Shown: positions 24,822-31,950 of the stretch, piece after piece
Layout of the letters: every line of letters starts with the position of its first letter
How positions within the stretch are numbered: the stretch's first letter is position 1
NCBI GenBank assembly: GCA_003576705.1
Contig: QOZS01000058.1
Span: forward strand, 1-33,589
Direction of reading: 5' to 3'
DNA from: Desertibaculum subflavum
Lineage (GTDB): Bacteria; Pseudomonadota; Alphaproteobacteria; Ferrovibrionales; Ferrovibrionaceae
Length of the DNA: 33,589 nucleotides
Program-made: the position numbers and the translations under genes
The notes under the pieces: generated by a model
What the model saw: only the letters and a program-made list of their open reading frames with translations
What the model was told of the DNA's origin: nothing
Databases searched by the model: none

Positions 24822-25799
24822 ATGAAGCTCAGCGTCGATGTCGAGGTCTGGCCGATCGAGGGCGGGTTCACGATCAGCCGCGGCTCGCGCACCGAGCAGC
24901 CCGTTGTCGTCGCGCGGCTGATGCAGGACGGCGTGACCGGCCACGGCGAATGCGTGCCCTATCCGCGCTATGGCGAGAGCATCGACAACGTCGTCGCGGC
25001 GATCGAGGCGGCGCGGCCGGCGATCGAGGCCGGGCTGACGCGGCAGGGGCTGCTCGACGTCATGCAGCCCGGCGCGGCGCGCAACGCGGTCGACGGGGCG
25101 TTGTGGGACCTCGAGGCGAAGTGGACGGGCAAGCCCGCCTGGCAGATCGCCGGGCTGCCGGAGCCGAAGCCGCTGGTCACCTGCTTCACCCTGTCGCTCG
25201 GGACGCCGGAGAGCATGCGGGCCAAGGCGCGGGAGGCGGCCGACCGGCCGTTGCTGAAGGTGAAGCTCGGCGGCGAGGGCGATCTCGAACGGATGGCGGC
25301 GGTGCGCGAGGGCGCGCCGAAGGCGCGGCTGGTCGCCGATGCCAACGAGGCCTGGACCGCCGACATGCTGGAGCACTATCCGGCCGAACTCGCGAAGCTC
25401 GGCGTCGAGATGATCGAGCAGCCGCTCAAGGCGGGCGCGGACGACTGGCCCCTCGACATGCCCCGCCCGGTGCCGCTCTGCGCCGACGAGAGCTGCCACG
25501 GCATCGACCATCTGGACCGGCTGGCCGGCCGCTACGACCTGGTCAACGTCAAGTTGGACAAGACCGGCGGCCTCACCGCCGCGCTGGCGCTGGTGCAGGC
25601 GGCCCGGGCCAAGGGCTTCGGCGTCATGCTCGGCTGCATGGTCGGCACCTCGCTCGGCATGGCGCCCGCCTTCCTGGCGGCACAATTGGCCCGTTATGTC
25701 GACCTGGACGGGCCCCTGATCCTGTCGCGCGACCGGGTGCCCGGGATCCGCTTCGAGGGCAGCCTGATGCATCCCCCGCCGCGCGAGCTCTGGGGCTAG
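24822..25799 (+). CDS. dgcA: N-acetyl-D-glutamate racemase DgcA (dipeptide-epimerase-like enolase superfamily)
   Basis: A 325-residue enolase-superfamily protein of the dipeptide epimerase/MLE group. Catalytic lysines are Lys148 of the KVK motif (146-148) and Lys244 (VNVKLDKTGG). Mg2+ ligands are Asp173 (VADANEAW), Glu199 (IEQPL) and Asp222 (CADES). Alone it would be called L-Ala-D/L-Glu epimerase, but next to dgcN it best fits DgcA, which racemises N-acetyl-D-glutamate to the L form for later deacetylation to L-glutamate. The deacetylase is not in this window. N-acyl-amino-acid or dipeptide epimerase activity remains the alternative. Confidence 0.85.
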   Translation: MKLSVDVEVWPIEGGFTISRGSRTEQPVVVARLMQDGVTGHGECVPYPRYGESIDNVVAAIEAARPAIEAGLTRQGLLDVMQPGAARNAVDGALWDLEAKWTGKPAWQIAGLPEPKPLVTCFTLSLGTPESMRAKAREAADRPLLKVKLGGEGDLERMAAVREGAPKARLVADANEAWTADMLEHYPAELAKLGVEMIEQPLKAGADDWPLDMPRPVPLCADESCHGIDHLDRLAGRYDLVNVKLDKTGGLTAALALVQAARAKGFGVMLGCMVGTSLGMAPAFLAAQLARYVDLDGPLILSRDRVPGIRFEGSLMHPPPRELWG

Positions 25800-25853
25800 T
25801 CCAGGCGCTGGATTTGGGCGGCGGGCGAGCGCAGGGTTTGCGGGGCCCGACCG

Positions 25854-25859
25854 TATAAC
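25854..25859 (+). promoter_or_regulatory. Likely -10 box upstream of the ECF sigma gene
   Basis: TATAAC stands out in a GC-rich gap, 21 bases before the proposed ATG at 25881. No good -35 hexamer is found at the right spacing, so it may belong to an alternative sigma factor or be weak. The predicted leader would be under 20 bases. Confidence 0.3.
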
Positions 25860-25880
25860 CCTTTGAATGGCCGTCCAGGG

Positions 25881-26426
25881 ATGTCGGAAGCCAGCGACGA
25901 AGACCTGATGCTGCGGATCGCCGGCGGCGACCGCCTGGCCTTCCGTGCCCTGGTCGACCGTCATCTCGGCCGGGCCACCGGCTTCGCCTGGCGCATGCTG
26001 GGCAGCCGGGCGGAAGCGGAGGACGCGGTGCAGGACGCTTTTCTGCGGGTTTGGCAGCACGGGCCGCGCTGGCGCAGCGACGGCGCGAGCTTCCGTACGT
26101 GGTTCCACCGCATCCTGCTGAACCTGTGCATCGACCGGAAGCGCAAGCCCCGGGTCGAGCCGCTGGAAGCCGCGGGCGACCCGGTCGACGAGCGGATGGA
26201 CAGCGCCGCCCAGCTGGAGCAGAGCCGCACCACGAAGGCGGTGGCCGAAGCCGTGGCCGAGCTGCCGGAACGCCAGCGCGCCGCGCTGGTCATGTGCCAC
26301 TACGAAGGCCTCAGCAATATCGAGGCCGCCGCCGCGCTGCAGCTCAGCGTCGGCGCCGTCGAATCCCTGCTGGTGCGCGCCAAGCGAGCGCTGCGCGACC
26401 GGCTCGCCGTGTTGAAGGAAGCCTGA
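25881..26426 (+). CDS. ECF-type RNA polymerase sigma factor
   Basis: A 181-residue ECF sigma factor with only regions 2 and 4. Region 2 spans about 20-70 (RLAFRALVDRHLGRATGFAW, AEDAVQDAFLRVWQ) and region 4 about 125-175 (LPERQRAALVMCHYEGLSN, VGAVESLLVRAKRALRDRL). The start is uncertain: ATG 25881 gives a normal N-terminus (MSEASDEDLMLRIAGGD) but its only upstream purine run, AGGG, abuts it directly; TTG 25863 would add six residues. It is the first gene of a tightly packed four-gene unit ending in a periplasmic heavy-metal-sensor-type protein, so it probably drives a metal- or envelope-stress regulon and is held inactive by a membrane partner encoded next. Only a three-base gap separates it from the following gene. 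Confidence 0.9.
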   Translation: MSEASDEDLMLRIAGGDRLAFRALVDRHLGRATGFAWRMLGSRAEAEDAVQDAFLRVWQHGPRWRSDGASFRTWFHRILLNLCIDRKRKPRVEPLEAAGDPVDERMDSAAQLEQSRTTKAVAEAVAELPERQRAALVMCHYEGLSNIEAAAALQLSVGAVESLLVRAKRALRDRLAVLKEA

Positions 26427-26429
26427 GCG

Positions 26430-26762
26430 ATGACGCGCGATCCCCTCGACCGCTTGCTCGACGAGTGGAAGCTCGGCGAGCCCTCCCCCGACCTGGCGCA
26501 CCGCATCGTGGCGAGGAGCCGCGAGGTCGAGCAGCTCGGCACGCGAACCGGCTGGCGGGCCCGCTTGGCCGGCCTGTTCGGCGGCGGCCTGTTCGGTGAT
26601 GGGATGGGTGGCCGGCTGGCGCCGCAAATGGCGGCGGTCGGCCTCGCCCTGATGATCGGCTTCTGGTACGGCGCCGGCGGCGTCGCCAGCTCGACGGCGC
26701 AGGAGATCGATGCCAGCCCGCTGATCCTGGGCCCGAACTATGAGACGGAGTGGTTGGGATGA
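26430..26762 (+). CDS. Small single-pass membrane protein, candidate anti-sigma factor
   Basis: A 110-residue protein. Residues 1-45 are charged and cytoplasmic-like (DPLDRLLDEWKLGEPSPDLAHRIVARSREVEQL), a Gly-rich stretch follows, a membrane helix lies at about 66-86 (APQMAAVGLALMIGFWYGAGG), and a short acidic C-terminus is outside. I recognise no named family. Position and topology match short single-pass anti-sigma factors such as CnrY: a cytoplasmic helix to hold the sigma, one membrane anchor and a small periplasmic tail. It lies three bases after the sigma stop and overlaps the next start (ATGA). The anti-sigma role is inference from gene order and topology. Confidence 0.75.
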   Translation: MTRDPLDRLLDEWKLGEPSPDLAHRIVARSREVEQLGTRTGWRARLAGLFGGGLFGDGMGGRLAPQMAAVGLALMIGFWYGAGGVASSTAQEIDASPLILGPNYETEWLG

Positions 26763-27004
26763 AAGCGGTGCCGAAAACGGTGACTGGGCGCGCCCGCGCT
26801 GGCGTGGAGGTTGGCCTTGCCCTGGCGCTGACGCTCGGCGCGATCGGCGCCGGATATGTGGCCGGCAGGACATCGGCCGGCGGCTTGCTGGCGCGTCCAG
26901 CCGCGGTGCCGAGCGGCGAGGCGGATACCGGCACCACGCATGCGGCGGAGGCGCGGATGGAAGGCCTGCTGCTGCTCCTGCTCGGACGGGGAGGCGTGCT
27001 GTGA
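26759..27004 (+). CDS. Very small membrane protein of unknown function
   Basis: An 81-residue protein with one hydrophobic segment at about 17-37 (EVGLALALTLGAIGAGYVAG), a short basic N-terminus, and a C-terminal helix ending in LLLLLLGRGGVL. No family is recognised. The start ATG 26759 overlaps the stop of the preceding gene (ATGA) and its own stop overlaps the GTG of the metal-sensor gene (GTGA), so it is embedded in the coupled set. This is the extra component that CnrYXH-type systems lack. It may bridge the candidate anti-sigma and the periplasmic sensor, or the last helix may be a second membrane segment. Function unknown. Confidence 0.65.
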   Translation: MKAVPKTVTGRARAGVEVGLALALTLGAIGAGYVAGRTSAGGLLARPAAVPSGEADTGTTHAAEARMEGLLLLLLGRGGVL

Positions 27005-27486
27005 GCATGACGGGAGAGCCCAGGTCCGGCTGGAAATGGACGCACTGGCTGCTGCTCGCCTCGCTGGTGCTGAACGGCCTGCTCGGCGGCTATCTGATCG
27101 GCCGGGTTTCCGGGCCGCCGCATTGGCGCGGGCACATGGCCGGCGACGCCCCTTCCCCGTTCGGCCTCAGCTCGCTGCCGACACCGCTGCGCGAGGCGAT
27201 GCGCGCCAAGCTGCGGGAGAACCGCGGCGAGGCGCGCCAGATGTTCGAGGGCCTGCGCGCCGCTCGCGGCGAGTTGCGCGAGGCGATCGGCGCCGAGCCG
27301 TTCGACCCGGCACGGCTCACCGCCGCCTTCGCCGAACTGCGCACCACCCAGGGCGCGCTGCAGCAGAACCTGCATGGCATCGCCGTCGAGGTGGTCACGC
27401 AGATGACGCCGGAGGAGCGCAAACGGCTGGCCGAATGGCGGCCGGAGCGACGCGACCGCGACGAGCGTGAGCCGCGCGGGCGTTGA
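27001..27486 (+). CDS. Periplasmic heavy-metal-sensor-type protein (Metal_resist / CnrX-CpxP-like)
   Basis: A 161-residue protein with an N-terminal membrane anchor at about 14-34 (WLLLASLVLNGLLGGYLIGR) and a helical periplasmic domain at about 55-145 (LPTPLREAMRAKLRENRGEA, LTAAFAELRTTQGALQQNLH, MTPEERKRLAEW), the hairpin pattern of the Metal_resist/CpxP-like group. Possible metal ligands are His41, His45 and Met46 (HWRGHM) close to the membrane and His124 or so in QNLHG; the CnrX-type His/Glu set is not obvious, so the bound metal is uncertain and it may instead sense envelope stress. The GTG 27001 start has GGGGAGG six bases upstream. It is the last gene of the sigma-factor unit. Confidence 0.85.
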   Translation: MSMTGEPRSGWKWTHWLLLASLVLNGLLGGYLIGRVSGPPHWRGHMAGDAPSPFGLSSLPTPLREAMRAKLRENRGEARQMFEGLRAARGELREAIGAEPFDPARLTAAFAELRTTQGALQQNLHGIAVEVVTQMTPEERKRLAEWRPERRDRDEREPRGR

Positions 27487-27610
27487 TATCGTGATCGCGC
27501 AGATTTCGGGCAGCCGGAGGCATGCCGAGCGCGGTATCGCGGGTCCACCGGGTGGGTCCAATCGAATTCATGCGACGGCGCCTCGCCAGCCTCATTCCAC
27601 ATGAACTTGT

Positions 27611-27639
27611 ATTGTATAATATTTTTCATTTCCCGTCAA
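27611..27639 (-). promoter_or_regulatory. Strong-looking leftward sigma-70-type promoter in an AT-rich island
   Basis: On the minus strand TTGACG (27639-27634) and TACAAT (27616-27611) are separated by exactly 17 bases; each hexamer matches consensus at five of six positions. It points towards the 3' end of the metal-sensor gene, where no leftward gene is evident, so it could make an antisense or short RNA. Confidence 0.5.
27615..27620 (+). promoter_or_regulatory. Perfect TATAAT box facing the TPR-like gene
   Basis: TATAAT on the plus strand, preceded by TTG, lies 130 bases before the gene at 27750. No good -35 hexamer is seen. It overlaps the leftward promoter, so only one of the two may be real. 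Confidence 0.35.
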
Positions 27640-27749
27640 GAACAGCGAAGGCGATTGAGCCGCGCGCCGAAAGCCGATAGGATTCTTGCATTGGTCGCAT
27701 CGTTGGGGGACGAACGGCCTCGCGGGTTCCGGCATTCGGACGGTGTGCC

Positions 27750-28817
27750 ATGGAACTGGTGCGACGGACCACCCGCTGGGTGGTGGATTTCTGGGGACAT
27801 CTCGGCACCTTCGTGAAGGTGGCCGGAACCGCGACCGCATTGATCGGCATCGCCGTCACCGTCACCCAGACATATGACGCAGTTTCCGCCCATTTCGCCC
27901 GGCGCGAGGCGGTGCGCGATCTCGTCGCCGTGGCCGAGCGCCAGCTGCAGGGCGGCGACCATGCGGCGGCATGGAGCAGCAATCTGCGGGCGCTCGAGCT
28001 GATCCCCCGCGACGAGACCGCGGAACGTCAGCAGATCGTCATTGCCAAGCTCTGGCTGCAGGAAGCCCGCCTCTCGTCCCAGGGCGGGCCGAAATCCTTC
28101 GCCCAGCTGGTCGGGCCGCTCGAAGAGGTCCTGCTGGCGCGCTCGCTGAAGGCGGAACCGGCAGACCGGGCCGAGATCGAGGCGCATATCGCCTGGGCAC
28201 GGTTCCTGCGCAGCAGGGACGCAAGCGGGGCACCGATCGATGTCGACGGCGCCATCGACGCCGCTTTGAAATCCGACCCGCAGAACGCGACGGCGCATGC
28301 GATCAAGGGGTTCTGGCTGCTGTGGCGGCGTGGCCCGCTCGCCGAAGTGCGCCGGCATTTCGACGCCGCGCTGGCCGGACGCGGCGACCAGGGTTTCGCC
28401 GACCATCTGGTGATGAAGGGATGGCTGAACCAGGCGCGCAGCGGCGAGGACTATGCCTACGGCGCCATCGAGTATGCCAACCGCCTGCATCGCCGCGGCC
28501 GATCGTTCGACGACGCGACGATCCGCGGCGACCTGCTGGCGATCTACGAGGAGGCGCTGCGCAGCCGCGGCTTTCTCGACCGCCTTGCCGGCGTGCTGGT
28601 ACCGACCGATCACGCCGATCTGCTGGCATCCCTCGGCGGCCAGACCGGCAACGACGAACGCCGGCGCCATGCCGAGGCGCTGCGCGGATATTTCGTCGAG
28701 CGGTCGGGCAACCGCGCGGAAGCGCGGCGGATCTACCAGCACATGATCAACACGGCGCCGGACGCGAGCCGCGCCCGCGCCTTCGCCGCGGAAGGATTGC
28801 TGCGGCTGAGGGACTAG
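27750..28817 (+). CDS. Membrane-anchored TPR-like repeat protein of unknown function
   Basis: A 355-residue protein with one membrane segment at about 19-40 (GTFVKVAGTATALIGIAVTV) and a long helical region of TPR-like repeats. The best repeats are around 60-90 (AVAERQLQGGDHAAAWSSNLRA then LELIP), 178-215 (DGAIDAALKSDPQNATAHAIKG) and near the C-terminus (NRAEARRIYQHMINTAPDAS). Such proteins scaffold protein-protein contacts; no enzymatic domain is seen. The ATG at 27750 lacks a strong ribosome site. It has its own AT-rich upstream region and its stop overlaps the stop of the convergent DedA gene. No named family was recognised. Confidence 0.75.
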   Translation: MELVRRTTRWVVDFWGHLGTFVKVAGTATALIGIAVTVTQTYDAVSAHFARREAVRDLVAVAERQLQGGDHAAAWSSNLRALELIPRDETAERQQIVIAKLWLQEARLSSQGGPKSFAQLVGPLEEVLLARSLKAEPADRAEIEAHIAWARFLRSRDASGAPIDVDGAIDAALKSDPQNATAHAIKGFWLLWRRGPLAEVRRHFDAALAGRGDQGFADHLVMKGWLNQARSGEDYAYGAIEYANRLHRRGRSFDDATIRGDLLAIYEEALRSRGFLDRLAGVLVPTDHADLLASLGGQTGNDERRRHAEALRGYFVERSGNRAEARRIYQHMINTAPDASRARAFAAEGLLRLRD

Positions 28818-29407
28818 CGCGTCGCCTGCGCCCGGCGGGTCAGCAGCCAGCCGGCGAGGAGAAACAGCGCGAGCAGCGCGAGCGTCGCCTTGTTCGCCGC
28901 GTCCCCCAGCACCGCTTCGGAGACGTGGCCGAGCGAATAGCCGGCGCCGGTGAAGATGCCGGCCCAGAGCGCCGCGCCGATCAGGTTGAGCCCGGTGAAG
29001 CGCGCCCAGATCAGCTCGGTCATGCCGACCACCATGGCGGCGACGCTGCGCATGCCGCGGGCGAAGCGATAGCTGAGGATGAACAGCAGCGGATAGCGGT
29101 CGAGCAGGCCGAAGGCGATCTCGATCGGCCGGTGCAGAATTTCGAAGCGCGTGACGATGGCGCGGCCCCAGCGCCGGCCGATGTAGAAGCGGATCTCGTC
29201 GCCGAGCCAGCTGCCGCCCCAGAACACGGCGAAGGTCAGTGCGGGCTCCAGCGCGCCCTGATGCGCGGCATAGCCGGCCAGCAGCGGCGGCAGGAAGCCC
29301 GAGCGCGCCAGCGCGAAGGTGAAGCCGAGCACATAGATGGCGTCGCCATGGGTGGCAATCAGCGCCATCAGCTGGTCGAGACTGATCAGGCCGAGCGGGT
29401 CGAACAT
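28814..29407 (-). CDS. DedA-family membrane protein
   Basis: A 197-residue integral membrane protein of the DedA/VTT superfamily, linked to lipid (undecaprenyl phosphate or phospholipid) translocation and membrane homeostasis. It shows the family segments WGGSWLGDEIRFYIGRRWG (63-81) and the RFARGMR motif (114-120), with several hydrophobic helices and a C-terminal membrane segment near 173-190. The canonical 'F.G...P' region is shortened to SGFLPPLLAGYAA. It lies 17 bases downstream of the MscS-type gene on the same strand and is probably cotranscribed. Its TAG overlaps the TAG of the convergent TPR-like gene by four bases. Confidence 0.88.
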   Translation of the reverse strand: MFDPLGLISLDQLMALIATHGDAIYVLGFTFALARSGFLPPLLAGYAAHQGALEPALTFAVFWGGSWLGDEIRFYIGRRWGRAIVTRFEILHRPIEIAFGLLDRYPLLFILSYRFARGMRSVAAMVVGMTELIWARFTGLNLIGAALWAGIFTGAGYSLGHVSEAVLGDAANKATLALLALFLLAGWLLTRRAQATR

Positions 29408-29424
29408 GGCGGCAGCATAGCTCC

Positions 29425-30852
29425 CTAAATCCGAAAGAAGGCCCGCATGCCGTCGAGGATGCGGCTGGCGAGCGGGCGTTCGGTCTCGGTCGGGGTGCCG
29501 GCCGGGCCGGGTTCGCCGAGCGCAGCGTTGCGCTGCATGCGGCCGGCGACGATGCCGGCGAGGTCCTCGGCCAGCGCCGGGCGGCGCTCCACCACCGGGC
29601 GGAAGGCATCGGCGTCGATCTCGTAGAGCACCGCGTCGGTGCGGGCGATCACCGTCGCGGTGCGCGGGCAGCCGGTCAGCAGCGAGATCTCGCCGACCAG
29701 GCCGCCCGGCGTCAGCCGGGCGAGCGGCCGGCGCTCGCCGCGCGGGTCTTTCGCCTCCACATCGAGCAAGCCTTCCGCGAGCACGAAGAGCGACTGGCCG
29801 GGCTCGCCCTCGCGCACCAGCGCCTCGCCGGCCTTCACGCGGCGGAGCCTGAGGCCGCGCACGAGGTCGGCGATGTCCTGGTCGTTCAGCGCGTCGAACA
29901 GGTCGACGCGGCGGAGCAGCTGGTCGGGGCTGAGCCGCGTGTCGCCGCCGGCGCCGTCGCGGCGCAGGATCACCTCCTGCTCGTCGCGGGCGAGGCCGAG
30001 GCCGGCCTTGTCGAGATGGTCGAGCACGGCGCCGGCGACGGCGTCGCGCGCCGGCTGCAGGTTACGGTAATCGTCGACCCAGAAGCGGACGTGGTAGACG
30101 GCGGCTTGGCGCTCCAGCTCGATCAGCTTGATGTCGGGCGGCGGGTCGCTCCGCACGCCGCTCGCGCTGCGCGCGGCGGCGAGCAGGATGCGGCGCGCCC
30201 GCTCGGCCGGCACGGCGGGATCGAGCCGCACCTTCACGGCGTCGCGGAAATGCCGGCGCGGCAGGCTGTAATTGATGTAGGGCTGCCGGGCCAACAACCC
30301 GTTCGGCACCACCACGGTCAGCTCTTCCTGGGTGACCAGCCGGGTGGCGCGCCAGCTGATCTCCACCACCTGGCCGATCTTGCCCTGGAACTCGATCCAG
30401 TCGCCGATGCCGTACGGGCGCTCGAGCTGGGCGTTCAGGCCGGAGAAGATGTCGGCGATGATGTCGCGCACGGCAAAGCCGATCACCGCGACCAGGATGC
30501 CGGACGTCGCGAGCGAGGCGGTGGCGAGCTCGGCGCCGAAATGCCATTCGCCGAGCAAAGCGAGCGCCAGCACGTAGATCAGCGCGCCGACCGCGTCGGT
30601 CAAGAGACGCGGCAGCGCCGGCCGGTCGGGCGCCGCAAGGAGGCCGCGCCAGAACAGCACGTGCAGCGCCCGGTTGACCGCCCAGGCGACGGCGAGCGCG
30701 GTCAAGGTCGCGACCGCCGCCTCGCCCCAGCGCGCGGCGCGGCCATCCGGCGCGATGTCGAGGCCGCGCAGCAGCGCCGGCCATTCCGCATTGGCGAAGC
30801 CGAACACGATCGCCGCGATCACCGGCGGCAGCAGCGCGACAACGGCGCGCAT
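29425..30852 (-). CDS. MscS-family mechanosensitive channel fused to a cyclic-nucleotide-binding domain
   Basis: A 475-residue inner-membrane channel. Hydrophobic segments lie near 1-20, 44-67 and 84-101, with the pore-lining helix about 108-138 (SGILVAVIGFAVRDIIADIF). The MscS beta-domain includes RPYGIGDWIEFQGKIGQVVE and VVPNGLL (145-190). A C-terminal cNMP-binding domain spans about 315-430; its phosphate-binding cassette GEISLLTGCPRTATV (387-401) keeps Gly387, Glu388 and Arg397, the residues that contact the cyclic nucleotide. This is the architecture of bacterial cyclic-nucleotide-gated (bCNG) MscS relatives, in which nucleotide rather than tension may open the channel. The start at 30852 has no strong ribosome site, so a later start is possible. 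It heads an operon with DedA. Confidence 0.92.
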   Translation of the reverse strand: MRAVVALLPPVIAAIVFGFANAEWPALLRGLDIAPDGRAARWGEAAVATLTALAVAWAVNRALHVLFWRGLLAAPDRPALPRLLTDAVGALIYVLALALLGEWHFGAELATASLATSGILVAVIGFAVRDIIADIFSGLNAQLERPYGIGDWIEFQGKIGQVVEISWRATRLVTQEELTVVVPNGLLARQPYINYSLPRRHFRDAVKVRLDPAVPAERARRILLAAARSASGVRSDPPPDIKLIELERQAAVYHVRFWVDDYRNLQPARDAVAGAVLDHLDKAGLGLARDEQEVILRRDGAGGDTRLSPDQLLRRVDLFDALNDQDIADLVRGLRLRRVKAGEALVREGEPGQSLFVLAEGLLDVEAKDPRGERRPLARLTPGGLVGEISLLTGCPRTATVIARTDAVLYEIDADAFRPVVERRPALAEDLAGIVAGRMQRNAALGEPGPAGTPTETERPLASRILDGMRAFFRI

Positions 30853-30875
30853 CAGGCGGTGCCGTTCATAGCTTG

Positions 30876-30962
30876 GTCGTGCCCGGGCTCGTCCCGGGCA
30901 TCCACGGCGTTCCGCATAGCTGCCGCGATGGCGTGGATGGCCGGGACGAGCCCGGCCATGAC
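30876..30962. repeat. Palindromic intergenic repeat (dispersed alphaproteobacterial type)
   Basis: Two 31-base arms (30876-30906 and 30932-30962) are reverse complements with three mismatches around a 25-base spacer. Each arm contains its own small palindrome CCCGGG-CTCGT-CCCGGG or a close variant. The sequence is of the widely dispersed kind that is often mistranslated as AGLVPAIH / WMAGTSPAMT in alphaproteobacterial genomes. It sits between the MscS and dehydratase genes. Confidence 0.8.
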
Positions 30963-30987
30963 GTTGCTGAACTCCTCGGCACGTGCG

Positions 30988-31950
30988 TCACGCCTTGATC
31001 CCGTCGGTGCCGGCGCCGCAGACCAGGATGCCGACCTTGGCGCCTGGCGGCGGCTTGAAGGCGCCGGCGCGCAGCGCGGCATAGGCGGCGGCGGCCGAGA
31101 GCTCGACGGCGAGGCCGAAATCGAACCACAAGGCCTCGGCCGCCTGCTGCATGTCGTCGTCGTCGACCAGCACGATCTCGGCGACATGGGCGCGGATCAG
31201 GTCGAGGTTGATCTGCTCGCTCCGCTTCGGGGCCAGGGTGCCGGCGCGGGTCGCGATGCGGTCGAGCGTGACCAGGCGGCCAGCCTTGCAGCTCTCGTGC
31301 AGCGTCGGCGCGCCGACCGGCTCGACGCCGATCACCTCGAGGCGCGGATTGAGCGCGCGCGCCGCCATGGCGACGCCGGAGATCAGCCCGCCGCCGCCGA
31401 TCGCCACGATCAGGTGATCCAGCTCCGGCGCCTGCTCGGCGAGCTCCAGCGCGATGGTCCCCTGCCCGGCGATCACCGCCGCATCGGCGAAGGGATGCAG
31501 ATACGCCGCCCCTTTGTCGCGGGCGAAGTCCAGCGCGGCGGCATTGGCCTCGTCCCAGACCTGGCCGACGATGCGCGTATCGGCGCCCCAGGCCTTCAGC
31601 TTCTCGACCTTGCTCGCCGGCGTGCTCGACGGCAGGAAGATGGTGGCCGGCACGCCGGCATTGGCGGCGGCATAGGCGACGCCGAGGCCGTGATTGCCGC
31701 CGCTCGCGGTGACCAGGCCGCGCGCCTTCTCCGCCGCCGGCAAGAGTGCGGTCTTGTTGGAGGCGCCGCGCGCCTTGAACGAGCCCGAGGCCTGCAGGCA
31801 TTCGAGCTTCATGGTGAGATCGAAGTCGAACCGGTCGCGCGCCGGCGCGGCACGCAGGACCGGCGTGCGCCGCACGGCGCCGGCGATCCGCTTCGCCGCC
31901 GCGCGCACGTCGTCGATAGTCACTACCTCAGTCGTTACGGAACCGCTCAC
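30988..31950 (-). CDS. PLP-dependent threonine/serine dehydratase (fold type II)
   Basis: A 320-residue catalytic-domain-only member of the threonine dehydratase group. The PLP lysine is Lys59 in SGSFKARGA, the substrate/asparagine loop SGGNHG is near 88-93, the phosphate-binding loop is GGGG(L) in IVAIGGGGLISG, and the C-terminal CGAGTDG holds the pyridine nitrogen contact. It should deaminate L-threonine or L-serine (or hydroxyaspartate) to a 2-oxo acid and ammonia. There is no C-terminal ACT regulatory domain, so it is the short catabolic form. The GTG start at 31950 overlaps the stop of the upstream MaoC gene (GTGA) and has AGGTGG upstream. The longer frame to 32034 is overlap only. Confidence 0.9.
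   Translation of the reverse strand: MSGSVTTEVVTIDDVRAAAKRIAGAVRRTPVLRAAPARDRFDFDLTMKLECLQASGSFKARGASNKTALLPAAEKARGLVTASGGNHGLGVAYAAANAGVPATIFLPSSTPASKVEKLKAWGADTRIVGQVWDEANAAALDFARDKGAAYLHPFADAAVIAGQGTIALELAEQAPELDHLIVAIGGGGLISGVAMAARALNPRLEVIGVEPVGAPTLHESCKAGRLVTLDRIATRAGTLAPKRSEQINLDLIRAHVAEIVLVDDDDMQQAAEALWFDFGLAVELSAAAAYAALRAGAFKPPPGAKVGILVCGAGTDGIKA

Noticed and set aside
20808..27008. A 2066-codon open frame on the minus strand
   Set aside because: It runs antisense to the second MCP, gamma-CA, dgcNA and sigma genes, all of which have clear family motifs. Its product is rich in Arg/Gly/His/Leu runs with no domain. Long antisense frames arise from the codon bias of GC-rich genes. Its length is remarkable, but I see no evidence it is translated.
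27090..27629. Minus-strand frame starting MKNIIQYKF in the AT-rich island
   Set aside because: Its start lies upstream of the predicted leftward transcription start, and most of the frame is antisense to the metal-sensor gene with a Ser/Arg-rich product.
30876..30962. Peptides of the AGLVPAIH / WMAGTSPAMT kind as real coding sequence
   Set aside because: They are translations of a palindromic repeat in both directions, not a gene.
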